DNA of 64,000 nucleotides from positions 1 to 64,000 of the forward strand of contig NZ_CAKTTZ010000007.1 of the NCBI RefSeq assembly GCF_934617235.1. Direction: 5' to 3'. How positions within the stretch are numbered: the stretch's first letter is position 1; each line of letters begins with the position of its first letter. Below the pieces are notes generated by a model. It was given only the letters and a program-made list of their open reading frames with translations. It made no database searches and had not been told where the DNA came from. Source of the stretch: an uncultured Ellagibacter sp. Lineage in GTDB: Bacteria; Actinomycetota; Coriobacteriia; Coriobacteriales; Eggerthellaceae. Below are positions 10,265 to 18,405 of the stretch, in pieces. The position numbers and the translations under genes were made by a program.

Positions 10265-10688
10265 CGGTCAATCTCCCCATCATGTACATTGCGGTCTGGG
10301 TCCTTACTTCCTCAAGAAGATCGAGGAATTGGGTGAGCCACGTAATCTCGCCCGCATAGAGCTTCGACGTTTTCTGAAGGTAGAGTGATTGGAGCTCCTT
10401 CTTCAACGCTTTGCTCAAAGTGGGCACGTGCACCTTGTCGATCTGTATCTCCCCGAAGCGCATGATGCCCTCGAGCTTGTAGCGGGCCTCGGCCGAATCG
10501 AGGTGAGACACAATCGAGCGATAGGTGTCCATCGAGCAGGACAAACACGGGCTCAAGCAATCAGCCACGCCCGTGTGATGCCCGACAGAAAGCGTGTAGT
10601 ACATGATGTTGCTAACCTCTTCGGGGATGTCGACCGCGCTATCGACAAACTTAGCTGTTAGACGGTAGAACACTACTTTCTTTTCCAT
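10254..10688 (-). CDS. hycH: Formate hydrogenlyase maturation protein HycH
   Basis: 144-residue soluble protein assigned to the HycH family by position between the hydrogenase small subunit and the HycI protease, and by the family-like segments MYYTLSVGHHTGVADC and GEITWLTQFLDLLEEVR. HycH assists maturation of the hydrogenase large subunit in E. coli; its mechanism is not settled. The Cys-rich stretch CLSPCLSC near residue 45 could bind metal. It overlaps hyfI by 38 nt and hycI by 11 nt, so it is tightly coupled. Confidence 0.85.
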   Translation of the reverse strand: MEKKVVFYRLTAKFVDSAVDIPEEVSNIMYYTLSVGHHTGVADCLSPCLSCSMDTYRSIVSHLDSAEARYKLEGIMRFGEIQIDKVHVPTLSKALKKELQSLYLQKTSKLYAGEITWLTQFLDLLEEVRTQTAMYMMGRLTDGQ

Positions 10689-11478
10689 GCCCGTCCCCTA
10701 TCGTCCTCGCCAACAAGATACCCTTGAGTTCCTCGTAGACTTCAGCTCGACGCGGATCGTCTTGCGTAGCGATCAGGTCGTTGACGCTCAATAGAACATC
10801 GTCGCTGTGCTCGAGGGCCCCCATGAATCCGTCGACAAGATCTCTGCCGTATCGGTAACCCGACATCCTGCGAGCTTCTCGTTCAAGTTCCACGCGGAGC
10901 TTGTAGGGAATATCGGGAAAAGCGATGGGGGCAACTTCCCCTTCGCCCTCGAAGTGATGAGTGGCATGCTGCTTCTGAGCCAACTTGCCAAGCGCCATCG
11001 CGAAACCGTACACCGTCTGGCCCGGTGTCGGAGGACAGCCCGGAATGTAGACGTCCACCGGCAAGAGCTTGTCGGTTCCGCCCCACACGCAATAGTTGTC
11101 GTGGAAGATTCCGCCCGTGCATCCGCAGGCACCGTACGAAACGATGATCTTCGGATCAGGAGCAGCATCATAAGCCCTGATGGCAGGCATGCGCATGGAA
11201 CGAGTGATCGCGCCCGTGTAAACCAGGATGTCCGCATGACGCGGCGTCGGAACAACCTTGATACCGAATCGCTCGACGTCGAACACGGGGGTGATGCTCG
11301 CGAAAATCTCGATTTCGCACGCATTGCATCCGCTGCAGTCAACGCGATACACATATACCGAGCGCTTGATGTCGCTGAGCAGCTTTCCCTTCGCCTTCGC
11401 GACTTCGGCATCAACAACCTTGCGATCAAGGCGCACCTGAAGCTCTTCCGGAATCTCTTTCATAACCATAAAACTCAC
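10651..11478 (-). CDS. hyfI: Hydrogenase-4 small (NuoB-like) subunit
   Basis: Carries the [4Fe-4S] cluster closest to the nickel site and passes electrons to the [NiFe] large subunit. At 275 residues it has the NuoB/HycG motifs CSGCNAC (about residue 49), GACGCTGG and the final cluster ligand in IPGCPPTP. The C-terminal ~90 residues (REARRMSGYRYGRDLVDG onwards) extend beyond the core fold, as in HycG/HyfI. It overlaps the downstream hycH and starts next to the end of hyfH, within the operon. Confidence 0.93.
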   Translation of the reverse strand: MSFMVMKEIPEELQVRLDRKVVDAEVAKAKGKLLSDIKRSVYVYRVDCSGCNACEIEIFASITPVFDVERFGIKVVPTPRHADILVYTGAITRSMRMPAIRAYDAAPDPKIIVSYGACGCTGGIFHDNYCVWGGTDKLLPVDVYIPGCPPTPGQTVYGFAMALGKLAQKQHATHHFEGEGEVAPIAFPDIPYKLRVELEREARRMSGYRYGRDLVDGFMGALEHSDDVLLSVNDLIATQDDPRRAEVYEELKGILLARTIGDGHGKESSVLPSNS

Positions 11479-11993
11479 TTCCTTTCAAGCTTCACGCCCT
11501 GCATATCGAGGGTATGCTTCCGTTTACAATCGAGGCAAACGCCCACGTTTTCGTAAGCTGCACCGTCGTTGCCGATACGCTCGAGCAACGCGGCTGCGTA
11601 CTCGACCTCCTTACGAGGGGCGAAGTACTGGCCGCACTCGGAGCATCTCTGCAGTTTGAAGGTGCAGGTATCGGTCAGGTCGTCTTTCGACATGACGGCG
11701 AGTTCGAATTCGGGCGTCAGCTTGATTGCGCCAGTCGGGCACCTTTCCTCACAGCGGCCGCAGAAAATGCAGCGCCCGTAATTGATGCTCCAAACGATGG
11801 TGCCCTCTTCGGTATCGGCGTCCATCTGAATCGCGTTCGGAGGACATACTGCGGCGCATGCTGCGCACGCAATGCACAACTCATGCGTGTGCTCGGGCTT
11901 TCCTCGCACATCTTTCGCCTGCTCAAGCGGGGCAAAAGGGTATTTCACCGTGCCTTCGCCCTGTTGCAGGATGTGCTTAAGCATCTTTAGCAT
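11475..11993 (-). CDS. hyfH: Hydrogenase-4 ferredoxin-like subunit (NuoI/HycF-like)
   Basis: 172-residue peripheral electron carrier. Two [4Fe-4S] motifs, CIACAACAAVCPPNAI and CIFCGRCEERCPTGAI, fill the first ~80 residues. The C-terminal part has two more CxxC pairs (CSECGQYF and CLDCKRKH), a zinc-ribbon-like pair also seen in E. coli HycF. It links the ferredoxin subunits to the small subunit HyfI. The gene overlaps hyfI by 4 nt. Confidence 0.92.
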   Translation of the reverse strand: MLKMLKHILQQGEGTVKYPFAPLEQAKDVRGKPEHTHELCIACAACAAVCPPNAIQMDADTEEGTIVWSINYGRCIFCGRCEERCPTGAIKLTPEFELAVMSKDDLTDTCTFKLQRCSECGQYFAPRKEVEYAAALLERIGNDGAAYENVGVCLDCKRKHTLDMQGVKLERK

Positions 11994-12008
11994 TCGGCCC
12001 TCCTTTCC

Positions 12009-13742
12009 TTAACGAACGACAAGCTCATTCATATCGCGCTTCCTGCAGCTGTCCTCGAACTCCTGTTTCGAGAGGACCTTCTGCTTGCGCTTCTTCACAT
12101 CGACGATGGTGACGCGATCGGTGCACGAGTAACACGGGTCGATGCTGCCGATGACAACAGCGGCGTCGGCGATAGTATTCCCGCGAAGCATCGATCGGAG
12201 CACCGGCCAGTTGCTGTACGTCGAGGCCTTAGCGCGCCAGCGATAGCACTTCTGGTTGTCGCCCGTCATCGACCAATGCAGGTCCTCACCGCGCGGCGCC
12301 TCGGTGAAGCCAACGCCGAAGAGGTAGGGCTCATAGCTCCACGATTCGTTGAGAATGGGGCCAGTTGGTGCGCTTTCCAGCCAGAACTCGATCATATCGA
12401 TGCTGTCGAAGAACTCGTCGACGCGCACGAGCGTACGGCTTTTCGCATCGCAGCCGTCATACGTACGCGCAGTCTTGTCAGTCAAGAGCTTATAGCCGTC
12501 GAACGGGTGGTCGAATCGCGAATCGCGGGTAAAGCCGCTTCCGCGAACCGTTGGACCGACGGGGCTCCAGTCGCGGGCGACCTGCTTGTCGAGGATGCCG
12601 ATGCCAGCCGTACGCTGCTCGAAGTTAGCCGTCGACACGAGCGCATCGAGGAGATGCCTCACTTCCTCGCGCAGCTCGTGCAGAACCTTGATGGTCTCGA
12701 GCTTCTGTTCAGCGAGGATGTCGCGACGAACACCGCCGATAAGGTTCATGCCATAGGTTTTGCGAGCACCAGTCAAAAGCTCGGCAAGGTCCATCGCCTT
12801 CTCGCGGATGCGGAAGAAATGCATGAAGCCCGTGTCAAAGCCAGTGAAATGGCAGACAAGGCCGAGATTGAGCAGATGGGAATGCAGACGCTCGACCTCA
12901 AGCATGATCGACCTGATAACCTGAGCGCGGAGCGGAATCTCGATTCCCATGGCATGCTCCACCGACTCGGAGTAGGCAACCGAGTGGGCAAAGCCGCAAA
13001 TGCCGCAGATGCGATCGGCCAAAAACGGGACACCGTCGTAGGTCATGCGCGATTCGGCAACCTTTTCCATACCGCGATGCACATAAAACATGCGATAGTC
13101 GGCGTCGACGATGTTTTCGCCCTCGACGAACAGCCTGAAGTGACCAGGTTCGTCGGAGGTGATATGCAACGGGCCCATAGGGATGGTGGTTGTCGAACCC
13201 TCAGGAGCGTCGTTCAAGAACTCGTAGTTCTCAAGATCGGTCGTCGTGTTGGGCCGGTGGCGGTAATCCATGGAGTCCTTGCGCAGCGGATAGAGCCCCT
13301 CCGGCCAATCGTCAGGAAGCACCAATCTACGGGGGTCAGGAAGCCCGATAGGAGTCAGGCCGAACATGTCGCGAACCTCGCGTTCACCCCACATGCAGGC
13401 AGGAACGCGCGCCGCCACCGAAGGGAACGTGCCCGGATCGGGATCGACCTCGCTTCGAACAACGAGAATACACGGGTCGGTTTCTTCCATCGAAAGGACG
13501 TAGTAGAGCGCATACTTGCCATTGATGGGACGCTCGTCGTTGCCTACGACAACAGAGAGCCAACCGCCACGGCGATAGTAGAGATGCTGCACAATATCGG
13601 GAGTAGAATCAGCGCGAACCGTAAGGGTGAGCTGCTCATCTGTTTGCCACGTGCTATCAAGCAAAGCACCATGGAAGCGCCGCTGGACAAATTCGACATG
13701 CGACTTACCGCATTTCGATTTGTTGGAACTTTTCTTGCTCAC
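12009..13742 (-). CDS. hyfG: Hydrogenase-4 [NiFe] large subunit (NuoC-NuoD fusion)
   Basis: Catalytic subunit that reduces protons to H2. The 577-residue protein fuses an N-terminal 30-kDa (NuoC-like) domain (about residues 20-175) to the 49-kDa [NiFe] domain. Both nickel-binding CxxC pairs are present: RICGICGFAHS in the middle and DPCYSCTDR near the C terminus. About 33 residues follow the second motif, which HycI would remove. The start is GTG, preceded by GGAGGCCAAA. The motifs place it in group 4a (formate hydrogenlyase) hydrogenases rather than complex I. Confidence 0.95.
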   Translation of the reverse strand: MSKKSSNKSKCGKSHVEFVQRRFHGALLDSTWQTDEQLTLTVRADSTPDIVQHLYYRRGGWLSVVVGNDERPINGKYALYYVLSMEETDPCILVVRSEVDPDPGTFPSVAARVPACMWGEREVRDMFGLTPIGLPDPRRLVLPDDWPEGLYPLRKDSMDYRHRPNTTTDLENYEFLNDAPEGSTTTIPMGPLHITSDEPGHFRLFVEGENIVDADYRMFYVHRGMEKVAESRMTYDGVPFLADRICGICGFAHSVAYSESVEHAMGIEIPLRAQVIRSIMLEVERLHSHLLNLGLVCHFTGFDTGFMHFFRIREKAMDLAELLTGARKTYGMNLIGGVRRDILAEQKLETIKVLHELREEVRHLLDALVSTANFEQRTAGIGILDKQVARDWSPVGPTVRGSGFTRDSRFDHPFDGYKLLTDKTARTYDGCDAKSRTLVRVDEFFDSIDMIEFWLESAPTGPILNESWSYEPYLFGVGFTEAPRGEDLHWSMTGDNQKCYRWRAKASTYSNWPVLRSMLRGNTIADAAVVIGSIDPCYSCTDRVTIVDVKKRKQKVLSKQEFEDSCRKRDMNELVVR

Positions 13743-13751
13743 TTTGGCCTC

Positions 13752-15328
13752 CTACTCTCCGATAGTCCAAGTCACGTCGGACGCATTGAAGATACTGTCA
13801 AATAGCGCCGCACCAGGTAAGTTACTTTCGCTGGAGATGTCGTCCTGCAACACGATTTCGGTTGCCGAACCGACACCGGAAACGACGGGTGCTGGGAGCG
13901 CAACGCCAAACCACAAGATAAGAGCCACCAGCGCAAACTCGGGAATGAGCGTGAGCGCCTTAGGCTCACCGCGCTTTAAGCCTTCAGGGGCTTCGCCCAA
14001 AATCGAGCGGAGGAACACAATCGAGAAGGCGCCCACCACAACGGTGAGGGCAAGCGCGATGATGATGATCAACCACATGAAGCCCGAGGACGCGGCAGCC
14101 ACGAACGCCAGCATCTCGCTTGTGAAAAGCGCCAGCGGCGGGAATCCCGAAATGGCGAAAAGCCCAATTCCGACAAGAACGGCAGTGACGGGAGCAACCT
14201 TCACCACGCCCTTGATCTGCCCCAGATCGCTCGTCTTGAACTTCATGGCGAGATTGCCCGACATGCAGAACATAAGCGACTTTACGAGGCTGTGGAACAC
14301 GCAATGCAGAAGCGCGGCTGCAACACCGATGGGGCCGCCCAGGCCAAGGCAGAGGGCAACGATGCCGATGTTCTCGCACGAGCTGTAAGCCAGCTTGCGT
14401 TTGAAGTCGGACTGCAAAAGAAGAGCAAAGGCTCCGAAGACGATCGAGGCTGCTCCGAAGATCAGCATGATGGCCTGCGGAAACGCCGGCCCGATAGCCT
14501 GAACGGCCAGCACATAGAACCTGATGACGACAAGGATTGCGCACTTGGCGAGCGCCCCTGAAAGCAGACCCGAAACGGGGCTTGGAGCCTGCGAGTACGC
14601 ATCGGGCATCCATGTATGCATCGGGAACAAGCCGGCCTTGGTACCGAAACCGATCGCGATGAACACGAAGGCGATCTGGATCAAAGCGGGGTCGAATTGA
14701 CCAGCGTATGGCACGAGCGTCGACCAGAATGCCGCCTGATGCGGATTGGCCATGACGTCCGCTGCGTTCGCGTACACCAAGAGCGTTCCGTACAGGCCGA
14801 AAGCAACTCCGGCAGTGCAGACGATGAGATACTTCCATGCCGCCTCAAGCGAGATCTTCGTGTTGTACGTTCCGACGAGAAATACCGTAGCAAGCGTCGT
14901 ACCCTCGATAGAAGCCCACATCATGATAAGGTTGTTCGATGTGGCAACAAGCAGCATCGTGAAGACGAACAGGCTGAACAGCGCGTAGAAACGCTTGATT
15001 TGCTTAGCTCCGACATTCCCCTCGTCCGCGTCGTAGCGGATATGGGAAAGGGAAGCGACACCTGTAAGCAAAGCTACCGCACACACGATACCGACGAAGA
15101 TGGAAGAGAGTGCATCGACATGAAGCCACAGGTCAAACGCGTGGACCTCTTCCCCACCGAGCACCACCGTACCAACAACGCCAGCACCGAAGACAAGCAC
15201 GGCGATCAAGCACATGATTGGATCGCCTCGAACAAACCCCGAGGCGCAATGGCGGGAATCACCGCCATGAGCAGGCACGACGCCAACGGCGTTGCCAGCA
15301 TGAGCAATACCAATAATGAAGCGTCCAT
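13752..15328 (-). CDS. hyfF: Hydrogenase-4 antiporter-like subunit HyfF, frameshifted near the N terminus
   Basis: Antiporter-like membrane subunit (NuoL/M/N-related) that could pump ions. The expected start is the ATG at 15328, 3 nt after hyfE, with AAGGGATAGGTT before it. That frame encodes a first TM helix (MDASLLVLLMLATPLASC) and then stops at TGA 15206-15208 after 40 codons. The rest of HyfF, starting with the second TM helix (CLIAVLVFGAGVVGTVV), is in another frame, open from 15278. One missing base near 15206-15214 explains it. An in-frame ATG at 15213-15215 behind GAGGCGATC could allow reinitiation, giving 487 residues. The downstream part keeps family signatures such as MMWASIEGTTLATVF and TKAGLFPMHTWMPDAYSQAPSPVSGLLSG. 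Either a sequence error, a real mutation or a split gene. Confidence 0.85.
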
Positions 15329-15331
15329 AAC

Positions 15332-15982
15332 CTATCCCTTCAATTCCATTAAGTCGTTCGCGTCAAGAGAGTTGGTTTTGCGGAAAATCTGCCTAACCAC
15401 AAGCGCCATAACAAGCACGGCGAAGATGGCATCAGTCGCGATGCCGATTTCCACCAACTCTGGCGCATGCGGTGCCAACAAGGCCAACGTAACGTGAGAG
15501 CCGTTCTCCATCAGGCAGTAACCGAAAATCTGCTTGATGATGTTGCGCTGCGAGATGATGCACGTCAGGCCGATGAAGAAGTGTGCGAGCGAAATCGCGA
15601 GCGCGGGCTTGACCTCTGCAGCCGTATACAGGTCCACATGCTTGACCGCCGCAAAGCACACCAGTACCTCAATCGCGATGATTGCGATGCTTCGCGCGGG
15701 TGAAATCTTATTTTCGACTTCACCGGATTCCCCAAGCTTTTTAATGGTATAGAGCAAGATGCTCGGCACGAGAACGACCTTCGTAACGAATGCCGAGGCT
15801 GACCAAACAAACAGCTCGCTCGAATCCGTTGCGAAGCCAAGAGAGAGCAGCAGCAATACGAGAACAAACGATTGAAGCATGTAGAGCAAAGCGGATTTCT
15901 TGGCCGTTCTCGCGAGAACCACGACCGTCGATGTGACGATCAGCAAACCGCCTAAAATATTAACCAGCGTAAATCCTGTCAT
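15332..15982 (-). CDS. hyfE: Hydrogenase-4 membrane subunit HyfE
   Basis: 216-residue polytopic protein with about six TM segments, the same length as E. coli HyfE. The N terminus is related to NuoK-type subunits. The start is the ATG at 15982 behind AAGGAGGATCTC; an upstream in-frame extension is rejected because it lacks hydrophobicity and overlaps hyfD. HyfE occurs in hydrogenase-4 but not in the smaller FHL-1 complex, so with HyfD and HyfF it marks this as the extended, possibly ion-pumping type. Confidence 0.92.
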   Translation of the reverse strand: MTGFTLVNILGGLLIVTSTVVVLARTAKKSALLYMLQSFVLVLLLLSLGFATDSSELFVWSASAFVTKVVLVPSILLYTIKKLGESGEVENKISPARSIAIIAIEVLVCFAAVKHVDLYTAAEVKPALAISLAHFFIGLTCIISQRNIIKQIFGYCLMENGSHVTLALLAPHAPELVEIGIATDAIFAVLVMALVVRQIFRKTNSLDANDLMELKG

Positions 15983-15992
15983 GAGATCCTCC

Positions 15993-17450
15993 TTAATTGA
16001 GCCACGCGATGGCCACGAAACCCGAGCACACAATCAGGATGATCAGCACGATGAACACGCCGGCCATTGCCTTCGGAAGCGGGCGCGCCTCCGCAACAGT
16101 CTCGGAGGGCTCTCCGGGAAGTGTCGAGCCCATCCATTTCAAGAACCAGGCGAACGAGCAAATCGACTCGATGATGGCTACGACAACGATGATCATGAGC
16201 GGGATGTTGCCGACAGCCGTCTCGAATCCGCCTGCCAGGATCGCGAACTTGCTGAAGAAGAGGCCGAAAGGAGGAACGCCACCGATAGCAAGCGCCGCAA
16301 CCGCAAAGGAGACCGCGATAAGTGGCGCTTTCTTCCACAAGCCGCGGATATCCGTGAGCATGCGCGTGCCCATGCAGTAGCTCAATGCACCGGCAACCAG
16401 GAAGAAAAGGATCTTCGCGAACGCATGGTTGAAGATATGGGCAATGCCGCCCTCGAGAGCCAGTTCGGAACCGAAGATTGCGAAACCGAAGCCGAGGAAC
16501 ATATAAGACAGCTGAGCGATGGTCGAGAACGCCAGGAGGCGCTTGATATCCTTCTGCGGAAGATACATCGAGAAGGCGAAGACCATCGTCACGATGGCGC
16601 CCACAACGACAATCCATCCGATCACCGGGTCCACGGGACCTGCGCATATGAGAGCGCGCGCGAAGATGTAAACGCCGACTTTAACCATGGATGCACCGTG
16701 CAAGTAAGCAGAAACCGGCGTCGGCGCATTCATAGCGGAAGGCAGCCACATGTAGAACGACAGCTGAGCAGATTTGCCCCAAGCGGCAATGAGGATGCCG
16801 ATCACGACAGCCGTCTTCCATCCACCTTCAAGCTGCGCGATGGCAGCAAGATCGAAGGTACCCGTCTGCATAAACAGAACCGCAGTGGCGCAGTACAGAC
16901 CAAGGGAGGCTAGATGCGTGATAATCAGCGCCTTCATAGCCGCCTTCTGGGAAGCTGGCGTGTTGTAGTAGCCGATCAACGACCAGGAGCAGGCGCCGGT
17001 GATCTCGAAAAACACGAGCTGACCCAAAATAGTGGAGCTGAACACGACGCCCGCCATCGCACCGATGAAGGCGCAGAAAACGGCATAGAAGCGCTTGCGG
17101 TGCTTGTCAGGGTGCTCCTTGTTTCCCTCATTGAGGTAAGCGGTAGCGTAAATCGTCACCAGCATGCCGATGCCAACAAACGCCGTCGCAAGAAGGGAGC
17201 TCACGCGATCGACCGTGAGTCCGAATATCGTGACCGAGTCTAGGTGCAACAGCGGAGTCGTCGCGCCTTCCATGCCGTTCACCCAACATGATTGCATGCT
17301 GAACAGGCAGAAAAGAAGCGATATCGCGGAGGCCACAACGCACAGCCAGCGTGTCGCGGGACGTGGCGATATCAAGATCAGCAGCATCCCGATGAACGGA
17401 ACCAAGATGGCCAACGCTGGAACGAGCGTTGAAATAAAGCCGATAGTCAT
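15993..17450 (-). CDS. hyfD: Hydrogenase-4 antiporter-like subunit HyfD
   Basis: 485-residue membrane protein with about 14 TM helices and the proton-pump module of NuoL/M/N and Mrp antiporters. Characteristic segments are VFFEITGACSWSLIGYYNT, with the conserved helix-5 Glu, GKSAQLSFYMWLPSAMNAPTPVSAYLHGASMVKVGVYI (given here only as the helix 7-8 region near residues 225-262), and FNHAFAKILFFLVAGAL. Its presence separates this operon from FHL-1 of E. coli, which lacks HyfD. It lies 10 nt from hyfE and 15 nt from hyfC. Confidence 0.93.
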   Translation of the reverse strand: MTIGFISTLVPALAILVPFIGMLLILISPRPATRWLCVVASAISLLFCLFSMQSCWVNGMEGATTPLLHLDSVTIFGLTVDRVSSLLATAFVGIGMLVTIYATAYLNEGNKEHPDKHRKRFYAVFCAFIGAMAGVVFSSTILGQLVFFEITGACSWSLIGYYNTPASQKAAMKALIITHLASLGLYCATAVLFMQTGTFDLAAIAQLEGGWKTAVVIGILIAAWGKSAQLSFYMWLPSAMNAPTPVSAYLHGASMVKVGVYIFARALICAGPVDPVIGWIVVVGAIVTMVFAFSMYLPQKDIKRLLAFSTIAQLSYMFLGFGFAIFGSELALEGGIAHIFNHAFAKILFFLVAGALSYCMGTRMLTDIRGLWKKAPLIAVSFAVAALAIGGVPPFGLFFSKFAILAGGFETAVGNIPLMIIVVVAIIESICSFAWFLKWMGSTLPGEPSETVAEARPLPKAMAGVFIVLIILIVCSGFVAIAWLN

Positions 17451-17465
17451 CTTCAGACCTCCTTT

Positions 17466-18395
17466 CTACACACCGACGATGAGGAACACGAACGACAGAG
17501 CAGAGCAGCCGACGATCATCCAGGTGTTGCGGGAAAGACTGTTGAAACGTGTACGCATAACCGTGTTCTCGATCACGGCGCAAATAAGGAAAACGATCGT
17601 GAGCTTGATATAGAGCCAGATAGTCCCAAACACCAACGCGGGCAGCGTGAGCTCGGCCGCGTTTCCAAACGGAACGAACAACGACACGAACAAGCCGGCC
17701 ATGAGCATCTGTTTGAGCGTCATCGCGACCTTGAGGATTGCCAAGGACGGACCAGAGTACTCCGCGAGCGGGCCTTCCTGGATTTCCTGTTCAGCTTCCG
17801 CCATGTCGAAGGGCAGCTTGCCCAGCTCGACGTAACAGCATGCCGCCATGGCGCAACCTGCAATGACGATAGCTACCGGGGTGTCGATGGCGAATGCGCG
17901 CACAGCGGTGCACATGTCGCCTAAGTTGGACATACCGGTCGAAAGCGCCACCGTGAACAGGGCAAGGATGATTGCGGGTTCGATAAGCGCACTCACGAGC
18001 AGCTCACGGATGCCGCCGACACTCGGGTAGGCGCCTGAGGAATCGACCGACGATAGCGCGAAGAAGAAGCGCGGCAGGACGAGCAGGTAGACGACAAGGA
18101 TGAAGTCGCCCAGGAGCGGGATGGGGCTTTGCAGGGTGACAAGCGGAATCGCAGCGCCTAAAAGCAAAACCGTAGCCAGAAACAGTATCGGCATAATTCG
18201 GTACGGCAAGCCCGAATTCTCCGTACGAAGGTCCTCGCGCTTGAAGAGCTTGACCAGGTCATAGTAATCCTGCAGGATGCTCGGGCCCTTACGTCCGTGC
18301 ATCTTCGCACGCAAAACGCGGCTGAAGCCGGAGAACAAAGGCGCCAATACGAGAAGCAGCAGAGGTTGGAGAATCGCCAAGAAAATTTCGTTCAT
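17466..18395 (-). CDS. hyfC: Hydrogenase-4 membrane subunit HyfC (NuoH/HycD-like)
   Basis: 309-residue anchor protein with about eight TM helices that docks the peripheral hydrogenase arm to the membrane. NuoH-type signatures include RGKGPSILQDYYDL-like HGRKGPSILQDYYDL near residue 33 and the acidic loop LPFDMAEAEQEIQEGPLAEYSG near residues 190-212, shown here in abbreviated form as PFDMAEAEQEI. The loop lines the quinone-like cavity in complex I and the coupling site in hydrogenases. Starts with ATG behind TTAGGTGGTGCATC. Confidence 0.94.
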   Translation of the reverse strand: MNEIFLAILQPLLLLVLAPLFSGFSRVLRAKMHGRKGPSILQDYYDLVKLFKREDLRTENSGLPYRIMPILFLATVLLLGAAIPLVTLQSPIPLLGDFILVVYLLVLPRFFFALSSVDSSGAYPSVGGIRELLVSALIEPAIILALFTVALSTGMSNLGDMCTAVRAFAIDTPVAIVIAGCAMAACCYVELGKLPFDMAEAEQEIQEGPLAEYSGPSLAILKVAMTLKQMLMAGLFVSLFVPFGNAAELTLPALVFGTIWLYIKLTIVFLICAVIENTVMRTRFNSLSRNTWMIVGCSALSFVFLIVGV

Positions 18396-18405
18396 GATGC
18401 ACCAC

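Noticed and set aside
15206..15208. TGA in hyfF as a possible selenocysteine codon, since selC is present
   Set aside because: Reading through stays in the wrong frame and loses homology; only a frame change restores HyfF. HyfF is not a redox enzyme.
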